The position numbers were made by a program, and so were the translations under genes. A stretch of DNA of 64,000 nt from Streptomyces brevispora (GTDB taxonomy: Bacteria; Actinomycetota; Actinomycetes; Streptomycetales; Streptomycetaceae): NCBI RefSeq assembly GCF_007829885.1, contig NZ_VIWW01000001.1, positions 4,402,001 to 4,466,000 on the forward strand, read 5' to 3'. Positions within the stretch are counted from its first letter, which is position 1. Each line of letters begins with the position of its first letter. Under the pieces are notes generated by a model. It was not told the DNA's origin. It was given only the letters and a program-made list of their open reading frames with translations, and did no database searches. This document shows, piece by piece, positions 17,234 through 25,120 of this stretch.

Positions 17234-17808
17234 TGTTCGAGCGATTCACCAAGGGCGCCCGCGCCACCGTGACCGGTGCCGTCACCCATGCCGAACGGGC
17301 CGGTTCCGGTCCCGTCACCGAGGAGCATCTGCTGCTCGCGCTGCTGGACCAGGAGGGCAGCCGGGCGTCGTTCGCCGTCGCGGCGCTCGGCCTCGTGGAC
17401 CGCAGGGCATCGGTGGCGGCCGCGCTGGCCGATGCGCGCAGACGTGGCGGCATGACCAGGGCCGACGTCGACGCACTCGCCGGCATCGGCATCGACCTCA
17501 CCGCGATCGTCGACCGCATCGAGGAGGCGCACGGCGAGGGCGCCCTGGGTGGCGAACGCAAGGGCCGGCGCCGATGGTCGGGCCACCGCACGTTCACCCG
17601 GGAGGCCAAGGCGATCCTGGAGAAGTCGCTGCGGATCGCGCTGGGCCGGGGCGACCGGTTCATCGGCGAGGAGCACGTACTGCTGGCTCTCACCGCCAAC
17701 CCCGGCGTCGTCGCCGACGTCCTCGCCGAGCACGGCGCGACGTACGAAACGGTCAGCCGCGCGCTGTACGGGGACGGCGGTGCTCAGCGGGACCGGAGGG
17801 CGGGCTGA
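17233..17808 (+). CDS. Clp N-terminal domain protein (no ATPase)
   Basis: A 191-residue protein with two Clp R-type repeats. The first covers RATVTGAVTHAERAGSGPVT and EEHLLLALLDQEGSRAS; the second covers FTREAKAILEKSLRIALGRG and IGEEHVLLALTANPG. These are the repeats that in ClpA/ClpC bind adaptors and substrates. There is no AAA+ module, so the protein cannot unfold substrates; it may act as a decoy, adaptor or stress sensor. It is coupled to the preceding HTH gene by a 1-nt overlap and followed by a strong bidirectional terminator. Confidence 0.88.
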   Translation: MFERFTKGARATVTGAVTHAERAGSGPVTEEHLLLALLDQEGSRASFAVAALGLVDRRASVAAALADARRRGGMTRADVDALAGIGIDLTAIVDRIEEAHGEGALGGERKGRRRWSGHRTFTREAKAILEKSLRIALGRGDRFIGEEHVLLALTANPGVVADVLAEHGATYETVSRALYGDGGAQRDRRAG

Positions 17809-17901
17809 GGACCTCACGCCGCGGCGCCGCGGCCAATCACCGGTGAGGCCGTGAGGCCGTGAGGGACCGCGCGGCAGCGGAACCGGCGGGTTGGGAGACA
17901 G

Positions 17902-17935
17902 CAGGGAGCCCGGGGTGTGCACCCCGGGCTCCCTG
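17902..17935 (+). terminator. bidirectional terminator hairpin
   Basis: A perfect 15-bp stem (CAGGGAGCCCGGGGT and complement) with a GTGC loop. It separates the convergent Clp-N and PadR genes. Confidence 0.88.
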
Positions 17936-17973
17936 CCGTTTCCTGCTTCGGCTCCTGGGCTCCCTGCCGCTGC

Positions 17974-19005
17974 CTACTCCGGCTCCTGGTCGTCCTTCCG
18001 CAGCAGCGCCCCGATGCGGGCCGCCGCCGTCGACAGATGCCCGCGGGCCTGCGACAACTGGTCCGCCGTGACGCCCCGGTCCCGGGCCGCGTCGCGGATG
18101 TCGTCGCGGAAGCGGTCGAGCAGACGGTCCAGATCGCGTGCCGGGTCGCCCGTACTGCCCGCGTCCTTGCCCCAGTCGGGGTCGGAGTCGGTGCCGGCGG
18201 GTTCCGGCTTGACGTACGGGGGCCGGCCGCCGGTACGGGCGAAGCCGCCCAGCTGTCCGGTGATCTCCGCCAGCCCCTCCCGTACGCCCGCGGGCCAGTC
18301 GCCGCGGGCGAAGTGCTCCTGGACCTGACGGGCGGCGTTCTGCATCTGCTCGCGCGCCCGGTCCTGGGCCTCCTTGGCCTGGCGCCGGGCCTGCTGGGCG
18401 TCCTCACGGGCGCGGCGCGACTCGTCCTTCGCCCGCCGGGCCTGCTCCTTCCACTCCTGCTTGGCCTTGCGCAGCTCCTCCTTCGCGGTGCGCCACGTCT
18501 CGCTGTCGCCGAAGTCACCGAGGTCGCCGAGGTCACCGAAGCCGCCGAAGGGGGACTCCTTGCCTCCCGCGGTGTCCTTCTTGTCGCTTGCCCCGGCGCC
18601 GGAGCGGGTGCTGCCGTGGCGGGACTCGTCCGCCGCGGCGCGCATCTCGCTGCGCAGCTTGCCGGCGGCCCCGCGGACGTCGTCGCGGATCTCGGCGGCC
18701 AGTTCGGAGACCGACTCCCTGATCTCCAGCTCCAGATCGGCGAGCTCTCCGGTGCGGCCGGCGAGCTCGGCACGGCCGGCGTCGGTGATCGAGTAGACCT
18801 TGCGGCCGCCCTCGGTGGCATGGGTGACCAGGCCCTCGGCCTCCAGCTTGGCCAGCCGCGGATAGACCGTGCCGGCCGAGGGCGCGTACCGCCCCTCGAA
18901 GCGTTCCTCCAGCAGCCGGATCACCTCGTAGCCGTGGCGGGGGGCCTCGTCGAGCAGCTTCAGCAGGTAGAGGCGCAGACGGCCATGGGCGAATACGGGG
19001 GGCAT
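17974..19005 (-). CDS. PadR-family regulator with long coiled-coil tail
   Basis: A 343-residue protein. Residues ~1-80 form a PadR winged helix (LYLLKLLDEAPRHGYEVIRL, then YPRLAKLEAEGLVTHATEGG). The rest is unusually long: a charged helical region, a Gly/Asp-rich linker (FGGFGDLGDLGDFGD), and a strongly predicted coiled coil (about 165-230) rich in Arg, Glu, Ala and Lys. PadR proteins dimerise through a C-terminal helix; this extension is several times longer but seems usual for a Streptomyces subfamily. It lies 1 nt downstream of the DUF4097 gene in one operon and probably represses that operon through the ATATCGCG sites upstream. Confidence 0.9.
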   Translation of the reverse strand: MPPVFAHGRLRLYLLKLLDEAPRHGYEVIRLLEERFEGRYAPSAGTVYPRLAKLEAEGLVTHATEGGRKVYSITDAGRAELAGRTGELADLELEIRESVSELAAEIRDDVRGAAGKLRSEMRAAADESRHGSTRSGAGASDKKDTAGGKESPFGGFGDLGDLGDFGDSETWRTAKEELRKAKQEWKEQARRAKDESRRAREDAQQARRQAKEAQDRAREQMQNAARQVQEHFARGDWPAGVREGLAEITGQLGGFARTGGRPPYVKPEPAGTDSDPDWGKDAGSTGDPARDLDRLLDRFRDDIRDAARDRGVTADQLSQARGHLSTAAARIGALLRKDDQEPE

Positions 19006-19006
19006 G

Positions 19007-19864
19007 TCAGAGCACCTTTCCGGTCGGCTCGGCGTCGTGCGGATCGTCCTCGGCCGGGGGGCGGCGGAGCAGGGCGATCGATCCGGAGACCGTCGTCGCC
19101 CTCAGTGTCCCGGTACCGGCGCCGAGCGTGCCGGTGATCCGCTTCGCGCCCCACTGGCCGTTGACCCGCAGGTCCTCGAAGCCGTTGGAGACGGCGCCGC
19201 TCGCGGTGTTCGCCTCCACCTTCGCGTCCGCCGGGTGCGGCAGCCGGATGGCGACCTCGCCGGAGACGGTGGTGAGCCGGATGTCGGTGGGCTTCCCGGT
19301 CGGGTCCAGGTCGAGCACCATGTTGCCGCTGACCGATTCGGCCCGCACGGAGGCACCGGCGCCCTCGACGACCGTCAGATCGCCCGAGACCGAATGGAAG
19401 CGCAGATCGCCGGTGACGGCCTGGGCCTCCAGGCTGCCGGACACGGTCTCCGCGCCGACCGGGCCGGCGAGTCCGACGAGGGTGGTGTCGCCGGTGACAC
19501 CGCGCACCTCCGTACGGCCGCGGACTCCGGAGACGAAGGCTCCGGCGCCGACCACGCCGACCTCCACGGCCGAGCCGGCCGGGACCGCGAGGGAGACGGA
19601 CGCGCTGCGGTGCCAGCCCTTGCGGTCGAACCACTTGAGGAGGCCCTGCCAGGCCAGGTCCTCGTAGGCGACGGTGAGGACGCCGTCCTTCTGGGTCACG
19701 ATCAGCGGCGGTCCCTCGATGCCGGTGACCTCCAGCCTGGCGGTCGGTTCGTCGGTGCCGACGACATTGACCGTGCCGTTGACGATGCGCACGTTCAGCG
19801 CCGTCACGGGTTCGTCGAAGGTCAGCTTCTGAGGCTCGGCGATGGCCCACGTCGACACAGGCAT
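19007..19864 (-). CDS. DUF4097-family beta-helical protein
   Basis: A 285-residue protein of the DUF4097 (adhesin-like) family. Repeating strands such as AETVSGSLEAQAVTGDLRFH and SVSGDLTVVEGAGASVRAES, with the xVSGxL/xVTGxL cadence, form a right-handed beta-helix. No signal peptide is visible, so it is cytoplasmic. Its biochemical role is unknown; it is regularly paired with a PadR regulator, as here. ATG 19864 has GGAGGTC before it. It is the promoter-proximal gene of the operon. Confidence 0.88.
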   Translation of the reverse strand: MPVSTWAIAEPQKLTFDEPVTALNVRIVNGTVNVVGTDEPTARLEVTGIEGPPLIVTQKDGVLTVAYEDLAWQGLLKWFDRKGWHRSASVSLAVPAGSAVEVGVVGAGAFVSGVRGRTEVRGVTGDTTLVGLAGPVGAETVSGSLEAQAVTGDLRFHSVSGDLTVVEGAGASVRAESVSGNMVLDLDPTGKPTDIRLTTVSGEVAIRLPHPADAKVEANTASGAVSNGFEDLRVNGQWGAKRITGTLGAGTGTLRATTVSGSIALLRRPPAEDDPHDAEPTGKVL

Positions 19865-19900
19865 GGATCTGACCTCCTGGGGGAGCGCGGATGACGCAAC

Positions 19901-19934
19901 ATATCGCGTCTCTTGCAGAACACGATATATCGCG
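19901..19934 (-). promoter_or_regulatory. likely PadR operator
   Basis: ATATCGCG occurs at 19901-19908 and again at 19927-19934, 26 bp apart. The second lies within the perfect palindrome CGATATATCG (19923-19932). The AT-rich core stands out in this G/C-rich sequence, and the site is 37-70 nt upstream of the DUF4097 start. Confidence 0.6.
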
Positions 19935-20030
19935 GATTGGGGAAGTCAAGACAGATCGCGACGGAGGGTGGGGTCGGTTTGATGGGTCAAATCGCATCAA
20001 ACAGTGATGATTTGTCCTACGGTGTGGTGC

Positions 20031-20903
20031 ATGAACGCGACATCACCCGTGGGGGCACTGCTGCTGTGCCGGGCCGAACCCGAAACCGTGCGGCCGGTCG
20101 CGCACCTGCTGCGCGAGCGGATGCTGCTCGCGCCCGCCGGAGACGGGTGGAGCGTCCTCGTACCCGGGGGAAAACCCTGGCGGGACCGGCCGGGCCGGCA
20201 GTCGGGGGAGGTGACCGACCCCGTCGACCGGGTGCTGGGCGGCTGGGCCACCGCGCTCGCGGTCGGCTCCACCTGGCCGGTCCTCGCGCTCTGGTGGGAC
20301 GGCGACCGGGCCGGATACACCCTGGCCGCGGGGTTCCGCCGCCCGGTCGGCTACGTCTGGCTCGCCGACGGGACCCCGGCGGGGGAGGACGAGGCGATGC
20401 GTACGTTCGCCGAGCGGCTCGGCCTCGATCCCGTACTGGACGTCCAGGCACTCGAGGCCCTTACCCGCCCCGACCCGGAGGCGGACGCCCGTGCCCGGCT
20501 GCGCGGACTGCTCGCCGTCCTCACCCGCGTCGGGCTGACGCTCCCGGCCGGCCTGGACCCCGGCGAGTCCTCCGCCGCGCTGGCCGCCGCAGCCGCTACG
20601 GGGCCGGCGGTCGAACGCATCGCGTGGGCCGGTTGGCGCGACGCGGTCAGGGTCGAACTCGAAGCGGTCGAGAACAGCCGTATCGGCCCCTGGCTGCGCG
20701 GTCCCAGGGCCCGCGCACTGGCGGGCGTCCAGCTGGCCGCGGGGCTCCCGCTCGCACTCTGGGGAGTTGGCCGGCACAGCGGTGGCTGGGTCTTCGCCGG
20801 GGCGCTGCTGATGGTGCACGGCGCGCTCGGCCTCGCGTACGACCGGATCCGTGACGACGGCCCGGGCGGGCGAGCGACGGGCCGGTCCGAGGGGTCCTCC
20901 TGA
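20031..20903 (+). CDS. conserved hypothetical protein with C-terminal membrane segment
   Basis: A 290-residue protein, not recognised. The N-terminal ~150 residues look like a globular alpha/beta domain (SPVGALLLCRAEPETVRPVA, VLALWWDGDRAGYTLAAGFR). Near the C terminus two hydrophobic stretches flank GRHSGGWVFAGALLM, suggesting a membrane hairpin. ATG 20031 was chosen because MNATSPVGAL begins the conserved-looking region; it has little ribosome-site sequence and may be leaderless. The stop falls in the first unit of a 13-bp tandem repeat. G/C-rich codon use agrees with a real gene. Confidence 0.7.
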   Translation: MNATSPVGALLLCRAEPETVRPVAHLLRERMLLAPAGDGWSVLVPGGKPWRDRPGRQSGEVTDPVDRVLGGWATALAVGSTWPVLALWWDGDRAGYTLAAGFRRPVGYVWLADGTPAGEDEAMRTFAERLGLDPVLDVQALEALTRPDPEADARARLRGLLAVLTRVGLTLPAGLDPGESSAALAAAAATGPAVERIAWAGWRDAVRVELEAVENSRIGPWLRGPRARALAGVQLAAGLPLALWGVGRHSGGWVFAGALLMVHGALGLAYDRIRDDGPGGRATGRSEGSS

Positions 20904-20950
20904 CGGGTCCGCCTGACAGGTCCGCCTGACGGGCCCGTCTGACGGACCGG
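20899..20950 (+). repeat. four 13-bp tandem repeats
   Basis: CCTGACGGGTCCG, CCTGACAGGTCCG, CCTGACGGGCCCG and TCTGACGGACCGG follow one another with no gaps. They lie between the hypothetical gene and the broken phosphotransferase, at the side where that gene lost its 3' end. Confidence 0.85.
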
Positions 20951-21016
20951 CGAGGGGCGGGCGGTGACCAGTGCCGCGTCAGGGGGCGCCTTCGCCTCAG
21001 CCGACCGCACCAGCCA

Positions 21017-21666
21017 CCGTTGCTGAGCGCCAGGTACGGGCCCGGCTCCCTCAACTCCGAGACAGCTTGAGCCAGTTCGGCCGACGCCCGGCCGCCGGGC
21101 GGAATTCCGAGGGCCACGGCCTGTCTCACCCCTTCCGCCCGGCTGGAGGCGAAGGGACCCGCCGCGTCCGCCTCGCGATCGACCGGGCCCAAGGTGGCCC
21201 GGCGGGCGTAGTAGGCATCGGCCCGCCCTGCCGTGACCGCGCCCAGCCGGCCGAGCGCGCGGGCGAAGGCGGTCAGCCGCTTCGCGTGAGCCACCGCACC
21301 GTCGCGGACGAGCAGGCCGTCCAGGACGACACGGGGTGCGAGATCCTCCAGTACGAGCAGCCCGGCGGCCAGGTCGCAGGTGATCACGCGGGGCGCGAGG
21401 CGTGTTCCGAGGTCCTCCCCGAGGAACCGCAGCGCGGCACACTCGGCGGGCAACCGCCAGGGGTCGCAGCGGGCAGTGCGGCCCGCGGCGGGACGCACCC
21501 ACTTGGCGATCGCGGTCCGCGGTACTCCGGCACCCTCCAGGCGGAACCGGGCCACCGCCCATGGCTCCAGCTGCTGCCAGTCGCCGACGGCGACGGGTGC
21601 CTCGCAGTGCTCAATCAGAACCTTCTGAACGGCCAGGGCCCGGGAAGGCATCGGGGTCGCAGGCAC
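21017..21666 (-). pseudogene. phosphotransferase cut off at its catalytic loop
   Basis: The first ~215 residues read as an APH/choline-kinase-like protein: APRVITCDLAAGLLVLEDLA is the hinge region and PGPYLALSNG leads into the catalytic loop. Relatives continue SNGD with the catalytic Asp and a metal-binding DFE segment; here the sequence turns into GGWCGRL and then low-complexity Arg-rich translation through the repeats and antisense to the neighbouring gene. Recognisable homology ends near 21017. The C-terminal catalytic half is gone, so the product would be inactive. Confidence 0.6.
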
Positions 21667-21771
21667 TCGCCCAGCCTACGACGCACGCTGGTGTGGGTCC
21701 GCAGGCCTTCCGGCGCCGGCTTCTGGTGCCGCATCAACCGGCATCCACGCCGTTCCGCCGCCCGGCGGGCT

Positions 21772-21822
21772 GATCTGTCCGGCAGACCGATCCGCCCGGC
21801 AGGCCGATCCGGCCGGTCTGAA
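21772..21822 (+). repeat. 17-bp imperfect tandem repeats
   Basis: GATCTGTCCGGCAGACC, GATCCGCCCGGCAGGCC and the beginning of a third unit (GATCCGGCCGGTC). They lie in the 189-bp gap between the phosphotransferase remnant start and the DUF6104 gene; nothing else is seen there. Confidence 0.7.
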
Positions 21823-21855
21823 GACGGGGCAGGGCGAACACTGCCCGACGCGGCA

Positions 21856-22041
21856 CTACTCGTCCTCGTCCTCGTCGTCGTCCAGCCGGGCCAGCCAGGT
21901 GGCGAGGCGCTCGACCGGCACCTCGAAGTCAGGATTCAGATCGACGAACGTACGCAGCTGCTCGGCGAGCCACTCGAAAGTGACCTCTTCCTCGCCTCGC
22001 CGCTTCTCCAGCTCCTCGATACCGCGGTCGGTGAAGTACAT
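21856..22041 (-). CDS. small acidic DUF6104-family protein
   Basis: A 61-residue acidic protein beginning MYFTDRGIEELEKRRGEEE and ending in a run of Asp/Glu. This matches a small Streptomyces family (DUF6104, from memory) of unknown function. I chose ATG 22041; the upstream extension is Arg/Gly-rich and lacks a ribosome site. It is divergent from the conflict-system operon that starts at 22249. Confidence 0.78.
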   Translation of the reverse strand: MYFTDRGIEELEKRRGEEEVTFEWLAEQLRTFVDLNPDFEVPVERLATWLARLDDDEDEDE

Positions 22042-22248
22042 GACGGCAAGTTTAATGCCTGGTGAAAGCCCACAGCGGCCGTGGGGCCCGGCCCGTATCC
22101 GGTCCCGTGTCCGGTCCCTGTCCGGTCCGCACCGGCCGTGCGGACGGCCCGCGAACCGACCCGTCACGCCCCCGCGTCATGGTCCATGTGCCTCGCATCG
22201 GTCGACTACGGCCGTTAGCCTGCGGGTAGTTGGGGAACGGGGGGTTTC

Positions 22249-22824
22249 ATGGGCGACAGTGTGGCCCGTATTACGCGCATTGAGATGCCGGACGGCACGC
22301 CGGTCTGGGCCCGGATCTCGGGAGCCGAGGAGCTGGACCTTCCGGCGCCCGGTGCCGGTCCGACGTACACGGACACCGGGTTCGGGGACATCGCCGACCA
22401 GGTGCAGGCCCGGGTCGAGAGCCTGCAGGGCGTGGTGACCAGTGTCGCGCGCTCGCTCGCCGTGCCGCTGCGCGCCGTGCGGCCGGACGAGGTCAGTGTC
22501 GAGTTCGGGATCGAGCTCACCGCCAAGGCGGGCAGGATCGTCGGACTTCTCGCCGATGGCGAGGCCAAGGGGGCGATCAAGGTCACGCTCACCTGGAACG
22601 GCGGCGGACCACCCGTCGATCCGCCCCCGCCCCCGCAGGCGTCCGTGCCCGTACCCGCTCAGGCCCCGGCGCCGCCGGCGTTCCTGCCACCGGTTCCGTT
22701 CGCGCCCCCCGGAGTGCCGCCCACCGCACCGGCGCCCGCGCCCCCCGGCCCGCCCGCCGGTGCATCCCCCGGCGCCCCGGCGCACCCGGACGGGGCGGAC
22801 GGCACCGACGGCGGCGCGGCATGA
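22249..22824 (+). CDS. trypsin-co-occurring domain protein (CU044_2847 type)
   Basis: A 191-residue protein. Residues 1-115 form the small beta-rich domain seen next to trypsin-like proteases in actinobacterial NTPase-linked conflict loci: VSVEFGIELTAKAGRIVGLL and KGAIKVTLTWNG are its most typical segments. The rest is a long Pro/Ala-rich tail, probably disordered. It likely binds or regulates the protease encoded next, whose ATG overlaps this stop (ATGA). It is the first gene of the run that leads to the FxsA peptide system. Confidence 0.8.
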   Translation: MGDSVARITRIEMPDGTPVWARISGAEELDLPAPGAGPTYTDTGFGDIADQVQARVESLQGVVTSVARSLAVPLRAVRPDEVSVEFGIELTAKAGRIVGLLADGEAKGAIKVTLTWNGGGPPVDPPPPPQASVPVPAQAPAPPAFLPPVPFAPPGVPPTAPAPAPPGPPAGASPGAPAHPDGADGTDGGAA

Positions 22825-24890
22825 CCTCGGAGGCCGACGGGGGCGCAGAGGGGGTTCTGGGACAGCCGCAGGCTGCACTCATGGACCTCGTGCATGACGC
22901 CACCGTGCGCATCCATCGCCCGGGGTCCGGGTATGCCCATGACGGACCGGGCGGGGACTTCCTGGGGAGCGGCTTCTTCATCGCCCCGAGCTGGATCCTG
23001 ACGTGTGCGCACGTGGCGATGCGGGGGGAGGGGGGCGTGGTGAACGTGTGGTTCAAGGAGGACCGCTACAGCACCGAACTGAGCGAGGTGCCGGGCAAGG
23101 TGGTCGCCGCGATGCCCGGCGCCCGTCCGCAGGGGGCCGCCGCCTGGCCGGCCCCCGACCTCGCGCTCATCAAGCTCCAGCGCCCCGTCGAGCACACCTG
23201 TGTGTACGTCACCGAGCGCTCGGAGGCCATGCTCCGCAGCCGCGAGATCCACTGCGTGGGCTGGGCGCCCTCGCAGGGCGGGGGGCTGCTGAAGCGCAGC
23301 GGCGTCTGTGCGGTGAAGGGGGCCTACGGCGCGTCGGACGACGCCGAACAGGTCGTCCGGCTCGACGGCGACTGGCTGGAGCCGGGCATGTCCGGCGGCC
23401 CCGTGGTGGATCTCGCCCGGGGGGAGGTGGTCGGGGTGATCAAGTCGCGGCTCGACAACCACCAGGGCGGCACGGCCGTGGGGATCGAGCGGCTGCGCAC
23501 CCTGAAGGTGCCGTCCACGCCCGTCGAGGCCGAGGCCGACGACACCTACCAGTCCGTCTTCCACGCCCATGACCGCTACCACGCGGACCGGCACAACAGC
23601 CCGGCCAGCACCGAACGGACCTGGGCCGACGCGCAGAGCGAGCTGTCGGCCCCGCCCGGCGGTGTCCTCGGCCCCAAGCGGCGGGCGGACCTGCTGGGGC
23701 GGCTCGCCGAGTTCCCGCCCCCGGTCAGCACCCGCAGCCTGCTCGCCCTCCTCGACTCCCTGCCCGGTGTCCACTCCCGCGACCACCGCCCCGCCCCGCG
23801 CGGCTGGCGGGACGGTCTGGGGGCGCTGTACGACACCCGCCCCCGTGACCGGGACGCCCCGCTCGAACTGGTCCTGCGCTACTGCATGGGCGTGCTCGCC
23901 GCCGACCGGCCCTTCGGCACGCCGTCCACCAGGACGGCGGCCGGATCGCTGTGGGAGTGGGTGAAGCGGATATCCGAGGAGGAACTGTCCCGGGACTTCC
24001 GCCAGCAGCTCGCCATGGACTGGGCGGCCGTCCGGCTGCGTCTGGAGGAGAGCCGCGGCCGGGCCCGCGCACCGCTGAGCAACCCCGTCCGGTACGGCGA
24101 ACGCGGCTACGTCGTGCTGGAACTGGAGCCCCAGGGCTGGGTCCGGGACCGCTACGACTGGCGGATCGGTGTCGCCCGCCACACCGGAGAGATGCTGCCC
24201 GTCGACGAGGACAGCCAGGGCTCCGCGCTCGACACCCTGCCGGACCGGCTGGCCGCCGCGCTGACCGAGGCGTTCCGGCAGTGCGACGAACCGGGCAGCC
24301 CCGCCCTGCTCCAAGTCGCCGTCGCCCCGGCGCTGTTCGGGCTCGAGGTCGACCGCTGGGAGCTCCCCTCGGACGGGCAGCCGCTCGGAGTCGTACGCCC
24401 GGTGGTCCTGCGCAGCTCTTACCACGGGCCGGCCGACGAGCGTCTGGCGCGCTGGAACGCCATGCCGGACGCCGGGATGTGGGCCGAAGTCGTCGACTGC
24501 GACAACGAACTGCGGGTACGAGTACCGGAGGTCGCGCACCTGCGCACGCTGCCCCACGAAAGCGTGCCCGTGCTCTGCCGCTACGGCAGCCGCCCGGACC
24601 CCGAGATCACGGCCGGGGTGGTGCGGGTGCTCGACACCGGTTTCGGAGTGGCCCTGCTGCAACGAAGGCCGACGGAGACCGACACGGTCTGCAAGGAATT
24701 CCACCGACGTGCGGCCGAGGCCGTCTCCGATGCCCACGCCCGTGACGGACTGCCGCTGAAAGTGCATGAGTTGAGGAAAGGAGTGCGTGCGGAACGTACG
24801 GAGACGTACTGGTCCGACGGGGTCGCCCTCTACTGGGACGATCCGCACCACCCGCTGCCCGGTTCGGACGAGTTCCTGGAGGCGCCGTGA
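22821..24890 (+). CDS. trypsin-like serine protease with VMAP-type C-terminal region
   Basis: A 689-residue protein without signal peptide. Residues ~25-235 are a chymotrypsin-fold protease with the triad His64 (LTCAHVA), Asp113 (PDLALIKL) and Ser191 (GMSGGPV), so it should be active and intracellular. The remaining ~450 residues resemble the vWA-MoxR-associated protein (VMAP) middle and C-terminal regions, which bind the AAA+/vWA partners encoded downstream. From known related systems the protease is thought to be released when a trigger is sensed; which protein it cuts here is unknown. Its stop overlaps the GTG of the small repeat ORF. Confidence 0.88.
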   Translation: MTSEADGGAEGVLGQPQAALMDLVHDATVRIHRPGSGYAHDGPGGDFLGSGFFIAPSWILTCAHVAMRGEGGVVNVWFKEDRYSTELSEVPGKVVAAMPGARPQGAAAWPAPDLALIKLQRPVEHTCVYVTERSEAMLRSREIHCVGWAPSQGGGLLKRSGVCAVKGAYGASDDAEQVVRLDGDWLEPGMSGGPVVDLARGEVVGVIKSRLDNHQGGTAVGIERLRTLKVPSTPVEAEADDTYQSVFHAHDRYHADRHNSPASTERTWADAQSELSAPPGGVLGPKRRADLLGRLAEFPPPVSTRSLLALLDSLPGVHSRDHRPAPRGWRDGLGALYDTRPRDRDAPLELVLRYCMGVLAADRPFGTPSTRTAAGSLWEWVKRISEEELSRDFRQQLAMDWAAVRLRLEESRGRARAPLSNPVRYGERGYVVLELEPQGWVRDRYDWRIGVARHTGEMLPVDEDSQGSALDTLPDRLAAALTEAFRQCDEPGSPALLQVAVAPALFGLEVDRWELPSDGQPLGVVRPVVLRSSYHGPADERLARWNAMPDAGMWAEVVDCDNELRVRVPEVAHLRTLPHESVPVLCRYGSRPDPEITAGVVRVLDTGFGVALLQRRPTETDTVCKEFHRRAAEAVSDAHARDGLPLKVHELRKGVRAERTETYWSDGVALYWDDPHHPLPGSDEFLEAP

Positions 24891-25120
24891 CGGCCCGAGC
24901 CGGTCATGAAGCGCAGGCCCGTGCCGGTCATGAAGCGGAGGCCCGCACCGGTCATCAAGTGCAGGTGCGTGCCGCTCATCGATCGAAGACCCGCGTCGGT
25001 CATCAAGGGAAGGCCGGCGTCGGCCCTCCCCTTACGGAGGGTGCGACGGATCGCTACGGTAAGGCACGTTCGACGGCTGCTGTCCCTGGCGGACGAGTGA
25101 CAACGAGGACCACGCTATGA
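24887..25120 (+). CDS. possible small repeat protein coupled to both neighbours
   Basis: A 77-codon frame starts with GTGA over the protease stop and ends with ATGA over the MoxR start, so ribosomes could pass straight through. Its first half is five units of an 8-residue repeat (ARAGHEAQ, ARAGHEAE, ARTGHQVQ, VRAAHRSK, TRVGHQGK), His-rich and basic; the rest has no recognisable motif. It could be a true small component or only a coupling spacer. Another frame over the same repeat is also open, which lowers certainty. Confidence 0.4.
   Translation: MTARAGHEAQARAGHEAEARTGHQVQVRAAHRSKTRVGHQGKAGVGPPLTEGATDRYGKARSTAAVPGGRVTTRTTL
24893..25012 (+). repeat. five imperfect 24-bp tandem repeats
   Basis: The unit is roughly GCCCGTGCCGGTCATGAAGC plus 4 nt. 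Units diverge progressively to the right. The 24-bp length keeps frame and encodes the 8-residue repeats of the small frame between the protease and MoxR genes. Confidence 0.85.

Noticed and set aside
20647..21016. continuation of the minus-strand phosphotransferase frame
   Set aside because: It runs antisense to the 20031-20903 gene and through tandem repeats; the translation has no kinase features.
24893..25012. 24-bp repeats as a CRISPR array
   Set aside because: There are no spacers, the units diverge gradually, and the tract is in frame between coupled genes.
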